NCBI RefSeq assembly: GCF_000025005.1
Contig: NC_013526.1
Coordinates: 124,001-188,000, forward strand
DNA length: 64,000 bases
Direction of reading: 5' to 3'
Source of the DNA: Thermobaculum terrenum ATCC BAA-798
Lineage (GTDB): Bacteria > Chloroflexota > Chloroflexia > Thermobaculales > Thermobaculaceae
The notes beneath the pieces were generated by a model, which worked only from the letters and a program-made list of their open reading frames with translations, made no database searches and was not told the DNA's origin. Both the position numbers and the translations under genes were made by a program. Each line of letters starts with the position of its first letter. Within the stretch, counting starts at the first letter, position 1. Positions 16,964-25,144 of this stretch are shown here, one piece after another.

Positions 16964-17796
16964 GGGAGATACGCGTTGAGGGACTGCGTCTGGGCTACGA
17001 CAAGCTGGACATCGTGACCGGTCTGGACGTCCTGCTGCGAGGTGGGGAGATAACCGCCCTGGTCGGGCCCAACGGCTGTGGTAAGTCCACCCTGCTGCGG
17101 GGGATCGCCAGGATTCTCAAGCCGCGGGCGGGGACCGTGTACCTGGACGGTCACTCGGTCCACAGGCTGCCTACCAAGGAGCTGGCCAGGAGGCTGGGCA
17201 TCCTCCCCCAGACGCCGTCGGCACCGGAGGGGATGACGGTGCGCGAGCTGGTCGCCCAGGGGAGGTTCCCGCACCAGGGCTGGCTGCAGCAGTGGAGCGC
17301 CAGGGACGAGGAGGCGGTGCATCGGGCGCTGGAGATCACAGGGATGCTGTCCTTGGCCGATCGAGTGGTGGATGAGCTCTCGGGCGGCCAGCGACAGCGG
17401 GCTTGGATCGCGATGACCCTGGCGCAGGAGACGGAGGTGCTCCTGCTGGATGAGCCCACCACCTTCCTCGACATGGCACACCAGCTGGAGGTGCTGCAGC
17501 TGCTGCAGCACCTCAACGGGCAGGAAGGCAGGACGATAGTCATGGTGCTGCACGACCTGAACCAGGCAGCCAGGTACGCGCACCGCCTGGTGGTGATGTC
17601 GCGGGGCGAGGTGTTCGCCGCCGGCAGCCCTCGAGAGGTGATAACTCCCCAGATGCTGCGGGAGGTGTTCGGGGTGGAGGCCAGGATACTGGTGGATCCA
17701 GAGAGCGGCGCCTCCTACTGCCTGCCCCTGGGGCTCTGCAGCCGGGAGGCGCACCCTGCCCCGGCGCTCGACGGGGCGATGCTGACGCGGCCCTAG
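16960..17796 (+). CDS. Iron-siderophore ABC transporter ATPase (FecE/FhuC type)
   Basis: This 278-residue nucleotide-binding subunit has all expected motifs. Walker A is [11 protein letters not shown] (near 37-47), the signature is [12 protein letters not shown] (near 137-148), Walker B is VLLLDEPTT (near 158-166), and the H-loop His is in [12 protein letters not shown]. It hydrolyses ATP to drive the FecCD permeases encoded upstream and overlaps the second permease by 4 bp. Unlike the CUT1 clusters in this window, this transporter has its own ATPase. It is the last gene of the siderophore operon. Confidence 0.95.
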   Translation: MREIRVEGLRLGYDKLDIVTGLDVLLRGGEITALVGPNGCGKSTLLRGIARILKPRAGTVYLDGHSVHRLPTKELARRLGILPQTPSAPEGMTVRELVAQGRFPHQGWLQQWSARDEEAVHRALEITGMLSLADRVVDELSGGQRQRAWIAMTLAQETEVLLLDEPTTFLDMAHQLEVLQLLQHLNGQEGRTIVMVLHDLNQAARYAHRLVVMSRGEVFAAGSPREVITPQMLREVFGVEARILVDPESGASYCLPLGLCSREAHPAPALDGAMLTRP

Positions 17797-17822
17797 CACG
17801 GGAGCTGCAGGCGAGAGGAGGT

Positions 17823-17851
17823 TTGACAGATGAGTTGTTAAGCTTTATCAT
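17823..17851 (+). promoter_or_regulatory. Near-consensus sigma70-type promoter of the FTR1 iron cluster
   Basis: TTGACA (17823-17828), a 17-bp spacer and TATCAT (17846-17851). The predicted start is near 17858, about 108 bases before the lipoprotein start codon at 17966. The -10 element abuts a TTAG-N6-CTAA dyad (17851-17864), a likely repressor site. Confidence 0.75.
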
Positions 17852-17910
17852 TAGGGCGGGCTAATGTTTAGATTTGGATATTCTGAACATAGATAGGTGG
17901 TCCGCCCTAA
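17851..17910 (+). repeat. Inverted repeat in the 5' leader of the FTR1 iron cluster
   Basis: TTAGGGCGG at 17851-17859 is exactly repeated in inverted form as CCGCCCTAA at 17902-17910, 42 bases apart. The left arm also belongs to a shorter dyad, TTAG-N6-CTAA. Arms overlapping a -10 region suggest operator sites for a metal-responsive repressor. An RNA hairpin in the leader is the alternative. Confidence 0.55.
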
Positions 17911-17965
17911 AACAGGTCGTTTATCGCATGCACGCTGAACAACATCTCGGAAGGGGGTACATGCA

Positions 17966-19150
17966 ATGGTCGGACCATCTCTCAGGATACTAACTCGACG
18001 TCTGGTGGCTGTCTCGATGGCGGGCCTGCTGATGGTAGCCTGTGGCGCCAACGAGAGCAGCACGCCCACGGTTTCCGTAGGCGCTTCCTCACCATCACCT
18101 TCACCCGCGATGGAGGCGGAGGCCTCCCCCACACCCACCATAGGGGTGGTAGAAACCCCTCACTCGGAGCACGGTGCTGAGAGCGGGTCAGCCTCGAGCG
18201 ACGAGACCGTGCGCGTCGTGAGCCAGCTGGCGCAGATGTGGGGGCACCTTGAGGCCAGCGCCGCCAACGCAGATGCCGGCAACTGGGCCATGGCGGGCAC
18301 CCATGCCGGGCACCCGGTAGGTGAGTACTGGGACGCGGTCAAGGGTACATTGGCGGAGGCCGGCGTGGATCAGGAGGTGCGCCAGGCTCTGGATGCGTAC
18401 CAGCAGGCGGTGGACGATCGTTCCAACCAGATAGACGCCAGGCTGCAGGACGCTCGTAAGGCTCTGCAGGACGCCATGAGCGCGGTCGCTGGCGAGGACT
18501 GGAACGATCCCAAGTTCAGGGGAGAGGTGCTGCGCGACCTGCTGGAGGCCGTGGAGCATGAGTACGGCGAGGCCGTGCAAGGGAAGAAGATAGCCAACCT
18601 CGAGGAGTACCAGGACGCCTGGGGGTTCCTCCAGGTGGCCGACGACCTCTACAGGGAGATAGCCGGTGATGTGAGGTCAGGCTCGGCCGAGGCTGCCGAG
18701 GAGATAGATCACGAGCTCGAGGAGCTGCGCAAGGCCTTCCCGCAGGTCACTCTGGAGAACGCGAGGGCTGAGCTCTCCCAGGTCGAGGAGGCCGTGGGCG
18801 AGGTAAGGGCCGAGCTGGCCAAGGCGCTGGGTATCCAGGTGAGCACCGCCCAGGGGCCAGAGGCCCAGGCGGAGGAGATCAAGGGCATGATGGAGGAGGC
18901 CCTGTCCGCCTACAAGGCCGGCAACACAGATGAGGCCTACGAGCACGCTGCCAACTCCTACCTGGAGGGATTCGAGCACATGGAGGGCGATCTCCTGCAG
19001 CAGGGACAGCGCGAGCTGGTGGAGGACCTGGAGCTCAAGTTCAAGGACCTGCGAGACGCCATCCGAGCCGGTAAGCCGGCGAGCGAGGTCGAGGCTATAG
19101 CTGAGGAGATCGAGCAGGGGCTCGATCAGGCGGTACAAGCTTTGAAGTAA
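17966..19150 (+). CDS. Iron-uptake lipoprotein related to the FTR1 extracytoplasmic domain
   Basis: This 394-residue lipoprotein has its signal and lipobox at LLMVAC (Cys near residue 27), then a Ser/Pro/Thr-rich linker to about residue 60. Two helical domains follow. The C-terminal one (about 290-390), with AYKAGNTDEAYEHAANSYL and FEHMEGDL, matches by eye the N-terminal domain of the adjacent FTR1 permease (AYRAGDRERAYTLARAAYL, FELVEIPL). That suggests a free copy of the same iron-handling module. An EfeO-like role, presenting ferrous or ferric iron to the permease, is inferred. ATG 17966 has a GGAAGGGGG site upstream. The gene is 18 bp from the permease gene. Confidence 0.75.
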   Translation: MVGPSLRILTRRLVAVSMAGLLMVACGANESSTPTVSVGASSPSPSPAMEAEASPTPTIGVVETPHSEHGAESGSASSDETVRVVSQLAQMWGHLEASAANADAGNWAMAGTHAGHPVGEYWDAVKGTLAEAGVDQEVRQALDAYQQAVDDRSNQIDARLQDARKALQDAMSAVAGEDWNDPKFRGEVLRDLLEAVEHEYGEAVQGKKIANLEEYQDAWGFLQVADDLYREIAGDVRSGSAEAAEEIDHELEELRKAFPQVTLENARAELSQVEEAVGEVRAELAKALGIQVSTAQGPEAQAEEIKGMMEEALSAYKAGNTDEAYEHAANSYLEGFEHMEGDLLQQGQRELVEDLELKFKDLRDAIRAGKPASEVEAIAEEIEQGLDQAVQALK

Positions 19151-19168
19151 CTTGTCTGGGGGCGGATC

Positions 19169-20410
19169 ATGCTGCGAGCTATCTTGAAGCTATCTGTGAT
19201 GACGCTGGTACTGGTGGCGGTGCTATCGGCGCGTGGGCCGAGCGCCCTGGCCGCCAGCGAGCAGGTCGACGTGGAGCGAGAGGTAGCGGCCATCCGCTCC
19301 CTGATGGCTGAGAGCCTGGAGGCGTACCGTGCGGGCGACAGGGAGCGGGCCTACACCCTCGCCCGCGCGGCCTATCTGGACCACTTCGAGCTGGTGGAGA
19401 TCCCCCTGCGCATAGTGGACTCCAGCTTCACGCTGGAGATGGAGTACAAGTTCGCGCACTGGCGCAGCCGGATAGAGGACGGGGCGCCCGTGGGGGAGAT
19501 CGAGCAGATCGTCAGGGACATCGACGGAGGCCTGGACGAGACCCTGGCCCTGCTGCAAGGCCCTGGTATGACGGGCAAGGCGCTGGTCACCATAGCCTCC
19601 TTCTCCATCCTGTTCCGGGAGGGGCTGGAGGTCATACTGGTGCTCGCGGCGCTGTTCGGGTACGTGCGCACTCGAGACCCGCGGCTGCGCAGGCCCATAG
19701 CGTTGGGCGCCCTGCTGGCGATACCGGCCAGCATCGTCACCTGGGCGCTGCTCAGCTTCGTGCTCAACGTAGCGCCGGTGGGGAGGGAGCTGCTGGAGGC
19801 GGTGGTGTCGCTGGTGGCGGTGGCCTTCCTCTTCTACGTGAGCTTCTGGTTGCTGCAGCGCATGGAGGTGCGCCACTGGATGGAGTTCCTGCGGTCCCAC
19901 GTGTGGGAGGCCGTGGCTGCCGGTAACGCCTCGGCGCTGGCCGTGCTGGGGTTCGTCAGCGTGTACCGGGAGGGCGCCGAGACGGCGCTGTTCTACCAGG
20001 CGCTGCTGTGGATGGCCGAGAACATGGAGGCGTGGATCCTGCTCGGGATCCTCCTGGCGACCGCCGTGCTCGCCGTCATAGGCTACGCTATCCTGTGGGC
20101 CGGCGCCAGGCTGCCGGTGAGGGTGTTCCTGACCACGGCCATGGTGATGGTCATGCTGCTGTCGGTGGCGATGCTCGGCAACGCGGTCAGAGAGCTGCAG
20201 GACGCCGACGTGATCAGCATCACGTCGCTGTTCGACACGTTCCCCAGGATCAACCCGTTCGTGGCGCAGTTCCTGGGCATCTACCCCACGGTGGAGACGG
20301 TGGCGGCACAGGTGGCGCTGCTGCTGGTGTACGTGATCGGCGGGGTGTACTTCTACCTTGGCCCCGCCAGGCGGGCCCGCCTGGCCGAGGCCCGCACCAG
20401 GCAGGCGTGA
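19169..20410 (+). CDS. efeU: FTR1/EfeU-family iron permease with N-terminal extracytoplasmic domain
   Basis: This 413-residue membrane protein begins with a signal peptide, followed by an extracytoplasmic helical domain (about 30-130). About seven membrane helices follow. The two iron-coordinating REXXE motifs of the FTR1 family are present: REGLE near residue 151 and REGAE near residue 270. The protein imports iron across the cytoplasmic membrane. The preceding lipoprotein gene encodes a related helical domain. No EfeB peroxidase is visible, so iron oxidation, if needed, would come from elsewhere. Symbol given by family. Confidence 0.9.
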   Translation: MLRAILKLSVMTLVLVAVLSARGPSALAASEQVDVEREVAAIRSLMAESLEAYRAGDRERAYTLARAAYLDHFELVEIPLRIVDSSFTLEMEYKFAHWRSRIEDGAPVGEIEQIVRDIDGGLDETLALLQGPGMTGKALVTIASFSILFREGLEVILVLAALFGYVRTRDPRLRRPIALGALLAIPASIVTWALLSFVLNVAPVGRELLEAVVSLVAVAFLFYVSFWLLQRMEVRHWMEFLRSHVWEAVAAGNASALAVLGFVSVYREGAETALFYQALLWMAENMEAWILLGILLATAVLAVIGYAILWAGARLPVRVFLTTAMVMVMLLSVAMLGNAVRELQDADVISITSLFDTFPRINPFVAQFLGIYPTVETVAAQVALLLVYVIGGVYFYLGPARRARLAEARTRQA

Positions 20411-20430
20411 GTGTTTGGGAGGTGAGCAGG

Positions 20431-22554
20431 TTGAGAGCCAGGATAGGGATAGACGTGGGCGGCACCTTCACGAAGGCCGTGCTGCTGGACAGCGAGAGCG
20501 GCAGGTTGCTCCGCAAGGTCACGGTGCCCACCACGCACGACGCCGACACCGGGGTGGCCCGGGGCGTCGTGCAGGCCTTCCGGCGCGTGTTGGCGGCCGG
20601 CGACGTGAGCCCCGGGGACGTGGAGCTCGTGGTGCTCAGCACCACTCAGGCGGTGAACGCCCTGTTGGAGGGGGACGTGGCCACCGTGGGGATCGTGGCC
20701 ATCGGCAGGGCCGGGGAGCAGCGGCAGGTGATCAAGCGCACCCGCATGGACAGGATACGCCTGTCGCCGGACAAGGACCTGCGGCTGCTGCACAGGTTCC
20801 TGGCCTCCGAGGACGCCTCCGACCGCTCGAAGGTGGAGCAAGCCCTGCTCTCCCTCGTGGAGGAGGGAGCGGAGGCCGTGGTGGCCAGCGGGGCCTTCAG
20901 CGTGGAGGACCCCTCGGACGAGTCCCGGGTGCTGGAGGCCGCCCGTCGCCTCGAGCTGCCCGCCACCGCCGGCCACGAGATGAGCGGCCTCTACGGCCTC
21001 GAGGTGCGCACGGTCACCGCAGCGGTCAACGCCAGCATCCTGCCCAAGATGGCCCGCACCATCACCTGGGTGGAGCACAGCATGCGCGAGACCGGGCTCA
21101 CATCCCCCCTGATGGTGATGCACGGGGACCTAGAGGTCACGGGGCTTGCGGAGGCCCGTAGGCGTCCCGTATCGACGGTGCTCTCTGGGCCGGCGGCCAG
21201 CGTGGCCGGCGCCCTGCTGTACCACAGGGTGCTGCACGGTCTGTTCGTAGAGGTGGGGGGCACCAGCACGAACGTAGGGGTGGTCAGGAACGGGCGCCCC
21301 GCCTCCAAGTACGTGAGCATCATGGATCACCCCACCTGCCTGAAGTCGGTCGACGTCCGCGTGGCCGGCGTTGCGGGGGGAAGCCTCGTCCGCTTGAGGC
21401 GCGGGAAGCTGAGCGACGTCGGTCCCAGGAGCGCCCACATCGCCGGCCTGCCGTATCCCAGCTTCGTGGACCCCGCCCGGCTGAGGGACCTCAGGCTGGT
21501 CACGATAGCCCCGCGGCCGGGGGACTCGCCGGACTACGCAGTGGTGGAATCCGCCGCGGGGGAGAGGTTCGCTCTCACCCTCACAGACGCGGCCAATGCC
21601 CTGGGGATCGTGCCCGCAGGCGACTACGCGCTCGGCCGCCGCGAGTCGGCGCGCAGGGCCCTCGAGCCCCTGGCAGAGTACCTGGGGGTATCGGTGGATG
21701 AGGCCGCGAGCCGGATGCTGGACCTGGCCGCCTCCAAGGTGTTGCCCACCATCAAGGAGCTGCGCGAGGAGTACAAGCTGGGTGATTGCCCCCTGCTGGG
21801 CCTGGGGGGTGGGGCCAGCGTGCTCGTACCATGGCTAGCGAAGAAGTTGGATATGTCGCACCAAGTGGTGCCCAACGCCGAGGTCATATCCTCCATAGGG
21901 GTAGCAATGGCGCCTGTGGGGGTGGAGCTTGAGCGCAGCCTGGGGCGGGACGACCCTGAGCTGCTGAGCCGCTGGGTGCGCGAGGCCGAGAGGGCCGCTG
22001 TGGCGGCGGGGGCCGATCCAGAGACGGTGCGTGTGACCGTGGAGCCCGTGCCGGAGAGGTCGGCCGTGAGGCTCCGGGCCGTGGGCTCGGCCTACGCCCG
22101 CAGGGATGGCTGGACCAGCCTGGACGCGGAAGCCGCCAGGGGGCTGGCCGCGAGGGCCTTGGGGCAGACACCGAGCTCGATCGCGCTGATCTACGAGAAC
22201 GCGCACTTTCGGGTGTTCCAGGGCGAGATCGTCAGGCGCCTGGGGCCGTTCCGTCGGGTGCGCAGGCCCATAGCCGTGGTGGACAGGGAGGGAGCAGTGC
22301 TCTTCACGGCCTCAGACGGCAGCTGGCAATGCTACAATTGGAGTGACATAGATAGCTGCAAGCTCCCGGTGGGCGATGGCAAAGGCGGCCTGCTGTCCTC
22401 ACCTCCCAGGGTGGCCGTGCTGTGGGGAGGCAACCTGCTGGACCTGCCGCTAGGCATGTCGGGGCAGCTGCGCGAGGTGGTGCGCTCACTTCGCCCAACA
22501 GATGCCTCCGAGCCCATCTTGGTGCTTGCAGGATCTTCGAGCGATGCGAGGTAG
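20431..22554 (+). CDS. Hydantoinase/oxoprolinase-family (HyuA-type) protein
   Basis: I choose TTG 20431 as the start: GGGAGGTG lies 6 bases upstream and the product begins MRARIGIDVGGTFTK, where the family usually begins. GTG 20407 or 20422 are alternatives. The 707-residue protein has the actin-like ATPase motifs IDVGGTFTKAVLLD near 5, VEVGGTSTN near 275 and LGLGGGASVLVP near 455. The family hydrolyses cyclic imides or 5-oxoproline with ATP, or serves as a carboxylase subunit, normally with a HyuB partner. No HyuB is present here. It follows the iron permease by 20 bp, so its role in this setting is unknown. Confidence 0.85.
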   Translation: MRARIGIDVGGTFTKAVLLDSESGRLLRKVTVPTTHDADTGVARGVVQAFRRVLAAGDVSPGDVELVVLSTTQAVNALLEGDVATVGIVAIGRAGEQRQVIKRTRMDRIRLSPDKDLRLLHRFLASEDASDRSKVEQALLSLVEEGAEAVVASGAFSVEDPSDESRVLEAARRLELPATAGHEMSGLYGLEVRTVTAAVNASILPKMARTITWVEHSMRETGLTSPLMVMHGDLEVTGLAEARRRPVSTVLSGPAASVAGALLYHRVLHGLFVEVGGTSTNVGVVRNGRPASKYVSIMDHPTCLKSVDVRVAGVAGGSLVRLRRGKLSDVGPRSAHIAGLPYPSFVDPARLRDLRLVTIAPRPGDSPDYAVVESAAGERFALTLTDAANALGIVPAGDYALGRRESARRALEPLAEYLGVSVDEAASRMLDLAASKVLPTIKELREEYKLGDCPLLGLGGGASVLVPWLAKKLDMSHQVVPNAEVISSIGVAMAPVGVELERSLGRDDPELLSRWVREAERAAVAAGADPETVRVTVEPVPERSAVRLRAVGSAYARRDGWTSLDAEAARGLAARALGQTPSSIALIYENAHFRVFQGEIVRRLGPFRRVRRPIAVVDREGAVLFTASDGSWQCYNWSDIDSCKLPVGDGKGGLLSSPPRVAVLWGGNLLDLPLGMSGQLREVVRSLRPTDASEPILVLAGSSSDAR

Positions 22555-22557
22555 TTG

Positions 22558-23004
22558 ATGGCTGTATACAGCGGCAGAAGGCACAGGGCTACAGGGATCA
22601 GGATCGCGCTGGGCGTGGCCCTGCTGTTCATCCTGTTCATGCTTGGCGTCATATTCTGGTCGCTGCTGGGCCCAGGTAGCTCCCAGCAGATCCCGAACGC
22701 CCTCGAGACGATGTCCAACCAGATAGAGGTGATGAGGGTGTCCCACTACACCAGCGCCACCGTGAAGGACGGCAAGATCCTCAACCAGGGCGAGTACGAG
22801 GCGGCGCTGGAGGACCTGAAGCGAGCGCGCGAGGAATGGCGTGCTATCGGGGGCAAGATCGACTCCTCCTGGCGGACGCAGGTGGAGGAGGGCCTGGACG
22901 ACCTGCAGCGCATGGTGGAGGGGAAGTACCCTGCCGATGATGTCAACGGGCGCGCCAAGGAGCTTCAGAACCTGCTCAAGCGCATCAAGCAGGAGTACAG
23001 CTAG
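22558..23004 (+). CDS. Small membrane-anchored helical protein of unknown function
   Basis: This 148-residue protein has one N-terminal membrane helix (about 15-38, VALLFILFMLGVIFW) followed by a mostly charged helical region with a QGEYEAALEDLKRAREEW segment. I do not recognise the family. The pattern resembles the helical iron-binding modules of the two genes upstream only loosely. It begins 3 bp after the hydantoinase-family stop (ATG 22558; TTG 22555 is the alternative). It precedes a Crp-type regulator by 22 bp, so it probably belongs to the same transcript. Confidence 0.65.
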   Translation: MAVYSGRRHRATGIRIALGVALLFILFMLGVIFWSLLGPGSSQQIPNALETMSNQIEVMRVSHYTSATVKDGKILNQGEYEAALEDLKRAREEWRAIGGKIDSSWRTQVEEGLDDLQRMVEGKYPADDVNGRAKELQNLLKRIKQEYS

Positions 23005-23026
23005 GGCGCACCTCAAGGAGTCACCT

Positions 23027-23746
23027 ATGGCCAAGCCAGCCACGATCCATACTCCACCCTCCTGGACCCTCGAGGCGCGCCGGTCGCTGCTGAGGGAGGT
23101 GCCGCTGTTTGCTGGGCTTTCGGAGGAGACGGTGGCAAGCGTGGCCCAGCGCCTGATGCCCCGCCGCTACCTACGGGGCGAGATGATCTTCGCGCGCGGC
23201 ATGCCCGCGGACGCCTTCAACCTCCTGGCGGAGGGCAAGGTGAAGATCGTGCGGGAGACCGAGGAGGGGCGGCAGGTGATCCTCCGCCTGATCGAGCCCA
23301 AGCAGATGTTCGGTGTGTCGGGCGGCTGGGGCGAGATGCTGTACCCGGCCAGCGCCTACGCGCTGGAGGACTCGGTGGTCCTGCGCCTGGCGGCTTGGGA
23401 GTTCAACAGGCTGCTGTCCACCCACCCCGACCTGGCGATGTCGGTGATACGTGACCTGGGCAGGCGGCTGCGGCAGGCCGAGGAGAGGATCCTCGAGCTG
23501 CAGACCGTGGGGGTGGAGTGCAGGCTAGCTCGGGCCCTGCTGCGCATGCTCGAGGACAGCCCGGACGGCGTCACCATCAACCTGTCGCGGCAGGACCTGG
23601 CGGACCTCACGGGCACCACTCTCAGCACCACGAGCCGCATACTCAGCTCCTGGCATCGGCGAGGTATCGTGCTGGCGGGCAGGGAGCGCGTGAGGGTGGT
23701 CGATCTGGATGAGCTGGAGGGGATCGCCCTCCGCCCCTCGCAGTAG
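23027..23746 (+). CDS. Crp/Fnr-family transcriptional regulator
   Basis: The ATG at 23027 with CAAGGAG upstream gives 239 residues; the longer frame is an overlap shadow. The N-terminal cyclic-nucleotide-binding-like beta-barrel (about 20-130) contains LFAGLSEETV and GEMIFARGMPADAFNLL. The C-terminal winged helix (about 160-230) has the recognition region LADLTGTTLSTTSRIL. No Cys cluster of the Fnr type is seen at the N-terminus, so oxygen sensing by an Fe-S cluster is unlikely. It may control the iron cluster upstream, being its last gene, but the target is not shown. Confidence 0.88.
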   Translation: MAKPATIHTPPSWTLEARRSLLREVPLFAGLSEETVASVAQRLMPRRYLRGEMIFARGMPADAFNLLAEGKVKIVRETEEGRQVILRLIEPKQMFGVSGGWGEMLYPASAYALEDSVVLRLAAWEFNRLLSTHPDLAMSVIRDLGRRLRQAEERILELQTVGVECRLARALLRMLEDSPDGVTINLSRQDLADLTGTTLSTTSRILSSWHRRGIVLAGRERVRVVDLDELEGIALRPSQ

Positions 23747-23761
23747 CCCCTGGCTGGAGCC

Positions 23762-24715
23762 CTAAGATCGCTCGGCGTAGCTCGCTATCTCCGCAGCCAG
23801 ACGTCGGAGCTCATCCCTCAGCTCCGGTGGCTCCCTTACGACGAGCGGGTAACCCAGCCCCACCAGGAACCTGGCCATCCATGCCAGATCGTAGCTGTGG
23901 CAACGCAACACCACCCCCTCATCGGACTCCGTCAGCGTCCCCATCACGGGGGGTATCTTCTCCTGGGCACGCGCCATCGAGGTCTCCAGGACCACCTCCA
24001 CGTACCAATCGTCGGGTATGTTGGCTATGGTCCGGACCACCTCCTGCAGCGGATCAAAGCCCTCGGGGCGCTCGAATGTCGCATCCAACATAGCTATGCA
24101 GAGGACGCGGTCCAGGCGAAAGAGGCGCTGTGCCCGTCGCAGGTGGCAGTAACCCGTGGTGTACCATCGACCGTCGCGGTACACAAGCCCGTAGGGGTCG
24201 AACTCGCGCTCGGTCTCCTCGCCGTTCCAGGCCCTGTAGGTCATCCTTACCCGTTGCTGCTTGTGCACCGCCAGGCTCATGGTGAGTATCACCGAGCTAT
24301 CCGGCGGGCTCTCGGCAGGTGCAACGTCCAGGATCAGGCTCTCCTCCACGGCCTGCACCTGCTCCTGCAAGCTGGCCGGCATGACCCGGGACAGCTTGGC
24401 CAGTGCGCTCTCGATGGCGGGCGTGGCGGCGCCCAGCGCCGACCTCCTGGACAGGAGCAAGCCCAGGGTCAGGGCCAGCGCCTCGTCCTCGGTGAACATC
24501 ATCGGCGGCAGCTTGTACCCCGGCCTCAGCCTGTAGGCCCCGTAGCGGCCGCGCTCCCCCTCTATCGGGATGCCCAGGTCCTGGAGCATCTCTATGTATC
24601 TGCGGGCGGTCCTCACGTCCACCTCCAGGCGCCTTGCGAGCTCGGCCCCGGTCATCCGTCCGTGAGCCTGCAGGAGCTCGAGGGCTGCCAGGACGCGGGT
24701 AGTTGGATGGTACAT
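23762..24715 (-). CDS. HTH/WYL-domain transcriptional regulator (YafY/DeoR-like)
   Basis: This 317-residue regulator has an N-terminal winged HTH (about 5-60: LLQAHGRMTGAELARRLEVD and VRTARRYIEML). A WYL domain follows near residues 140-235, with a DGRWYTTGYCHLRRAQ segment, and a C-terminal WCX-type region. WYL domains are proposed to bind nucleic-acid or small-molecule ligands. The gene converges on the Crp gene with a 15-bp gap and is divergent from a small orphan gene. A perfect 14-bp palindrome 24-37 bp before its start is a candidate autoregulatory site. Confidence 0.88.
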   Translation of the reverse strand: MYHPTTRVLAALELLQAHGRMTGAELARRLEVDVRTARRYIEMLQDLGIPIEGERGRYGAYRLRPGYKLPPMMFTEDEALALTLGLLLSRRSALGAATPAIESALAKLSRVMPASLQEQVQAVEESLILDVAPAESPPDSSVILTMSLAVHKQQRVRMTYRAWNGEETEREFDPYGLVYRDGRWYTTGYCHLRRAQRLFRLDRVLCIAMLDATFERPEGFDPLQEVVRTIANIPDDWYVEVVLETSMARAQEKIPPVMGTLTESDEGVVLRCHSYDLAWMARFLVGLGYPLVVREPPELRDELRRLAAEIASYAERS

Positions 24716-24738
24716 GAGTTTTATTTTCTCCTGATATC

Positions 24739-24752
24739 GTCCTAATTAGGAC
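24739..24752. promoter_or_regulatory. Perfect 14-bp palindrome upstream of the WYL regulator
   Basis: GTCCTAATTAGGAC reads identically on both strands and lies between the divergent WYL-regulator and small-protein genes. On the minus strand it falls in the spacer downstream of a TTGGCA hexamer (24764-24759). That makes it a good candidate operator, probably bound by the adjacent regulator. Confidence 0.6.
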
Positions 24753-24845
24753 CGTTTATGCCAACTTTTAGTGCTAGGCTGGTGTTGGTCGCGTGAGGTG
24801 ACACACGATTATAGCTTGATCAAAGGTCTGGTTAGGAGGTATCGC

Positions 24846-25067
24846 ATGCACGATCTAAGAGGGGCCGAGGTGGCTAAGGAGAGGCAGGCTTCTCTCCTGG
24901 CGGACGTGGAGGCGCACCGCCTGGCGCGGCTGGCCCAGGATGATAGCGGTGCCCCCACGCGCTATGTGCTTGGGTCCCGCCCTGCCGGCTGTCTCATGAG
25001 GTTGATGCGCGCTGCCAAGTGGCCGGCAAGGCGCTTCTACAGCGCGATCATGATCATCGACCTGTGA
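24846..25067 (+). CDS. Small hypothetical protein (73 residues)
   Basis: The start at ATG 24846 has GGAGG at 24835-24839; a longer frame from 24771 has no such site. The product starts MHDLRGAEVAKERQASLLAD, with a basic helical stretch EAHRLARLAQ and a C-terminus rich in Arg/Ala and hydrophobic residues (RRFYSAIMIIDL). I do not recognise it. It is divergent from the WYL regulator, shares the palindrome at 24739 and is followed by a strong hairpin at 25112, so it looks like a monocistronic gene. A possible promoter, TTGGTC-N18-TTATAG, lies at 24785-24814. Confidence 0.6.
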   Translation: MHDLRGAEVAKERQASLLADVEAHRLARLAQDDSGAPTRYVLGSRPAGCLMRLMRAAKWPARRFYSAIMIIDL

Positions 25068-25111
25068 GCGATCTGCGCCACGGAGAGGCGGGCGGGAAGG
25101 CGCCCGAGGGG

Positions 25112-25137
25112 GCGAAGGGAGGGGGACCTCCCTTCGC
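25112..25137. terminator. Stem-loop between convergent genes
   Basis: An 11-bp perfect stem (25112-25122 with 25127-25137) with a 4-base loop sits between the small orphan gene (ends 25067) and the convergent permease gene (ends 25145). No long U-run follows on either strand, but its position and strength suggest bidirectional termination. Confidence 0.65.
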
Positions 25138-25144
25138 AGCCTAA

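Noticed and set aside
20008-20430. Upstream extension of the hydantoinase-family frame
   Set aside because: It overlaps the iron permease gene in another phase. The family start and a ribosome-binding site fit TTG 20431.
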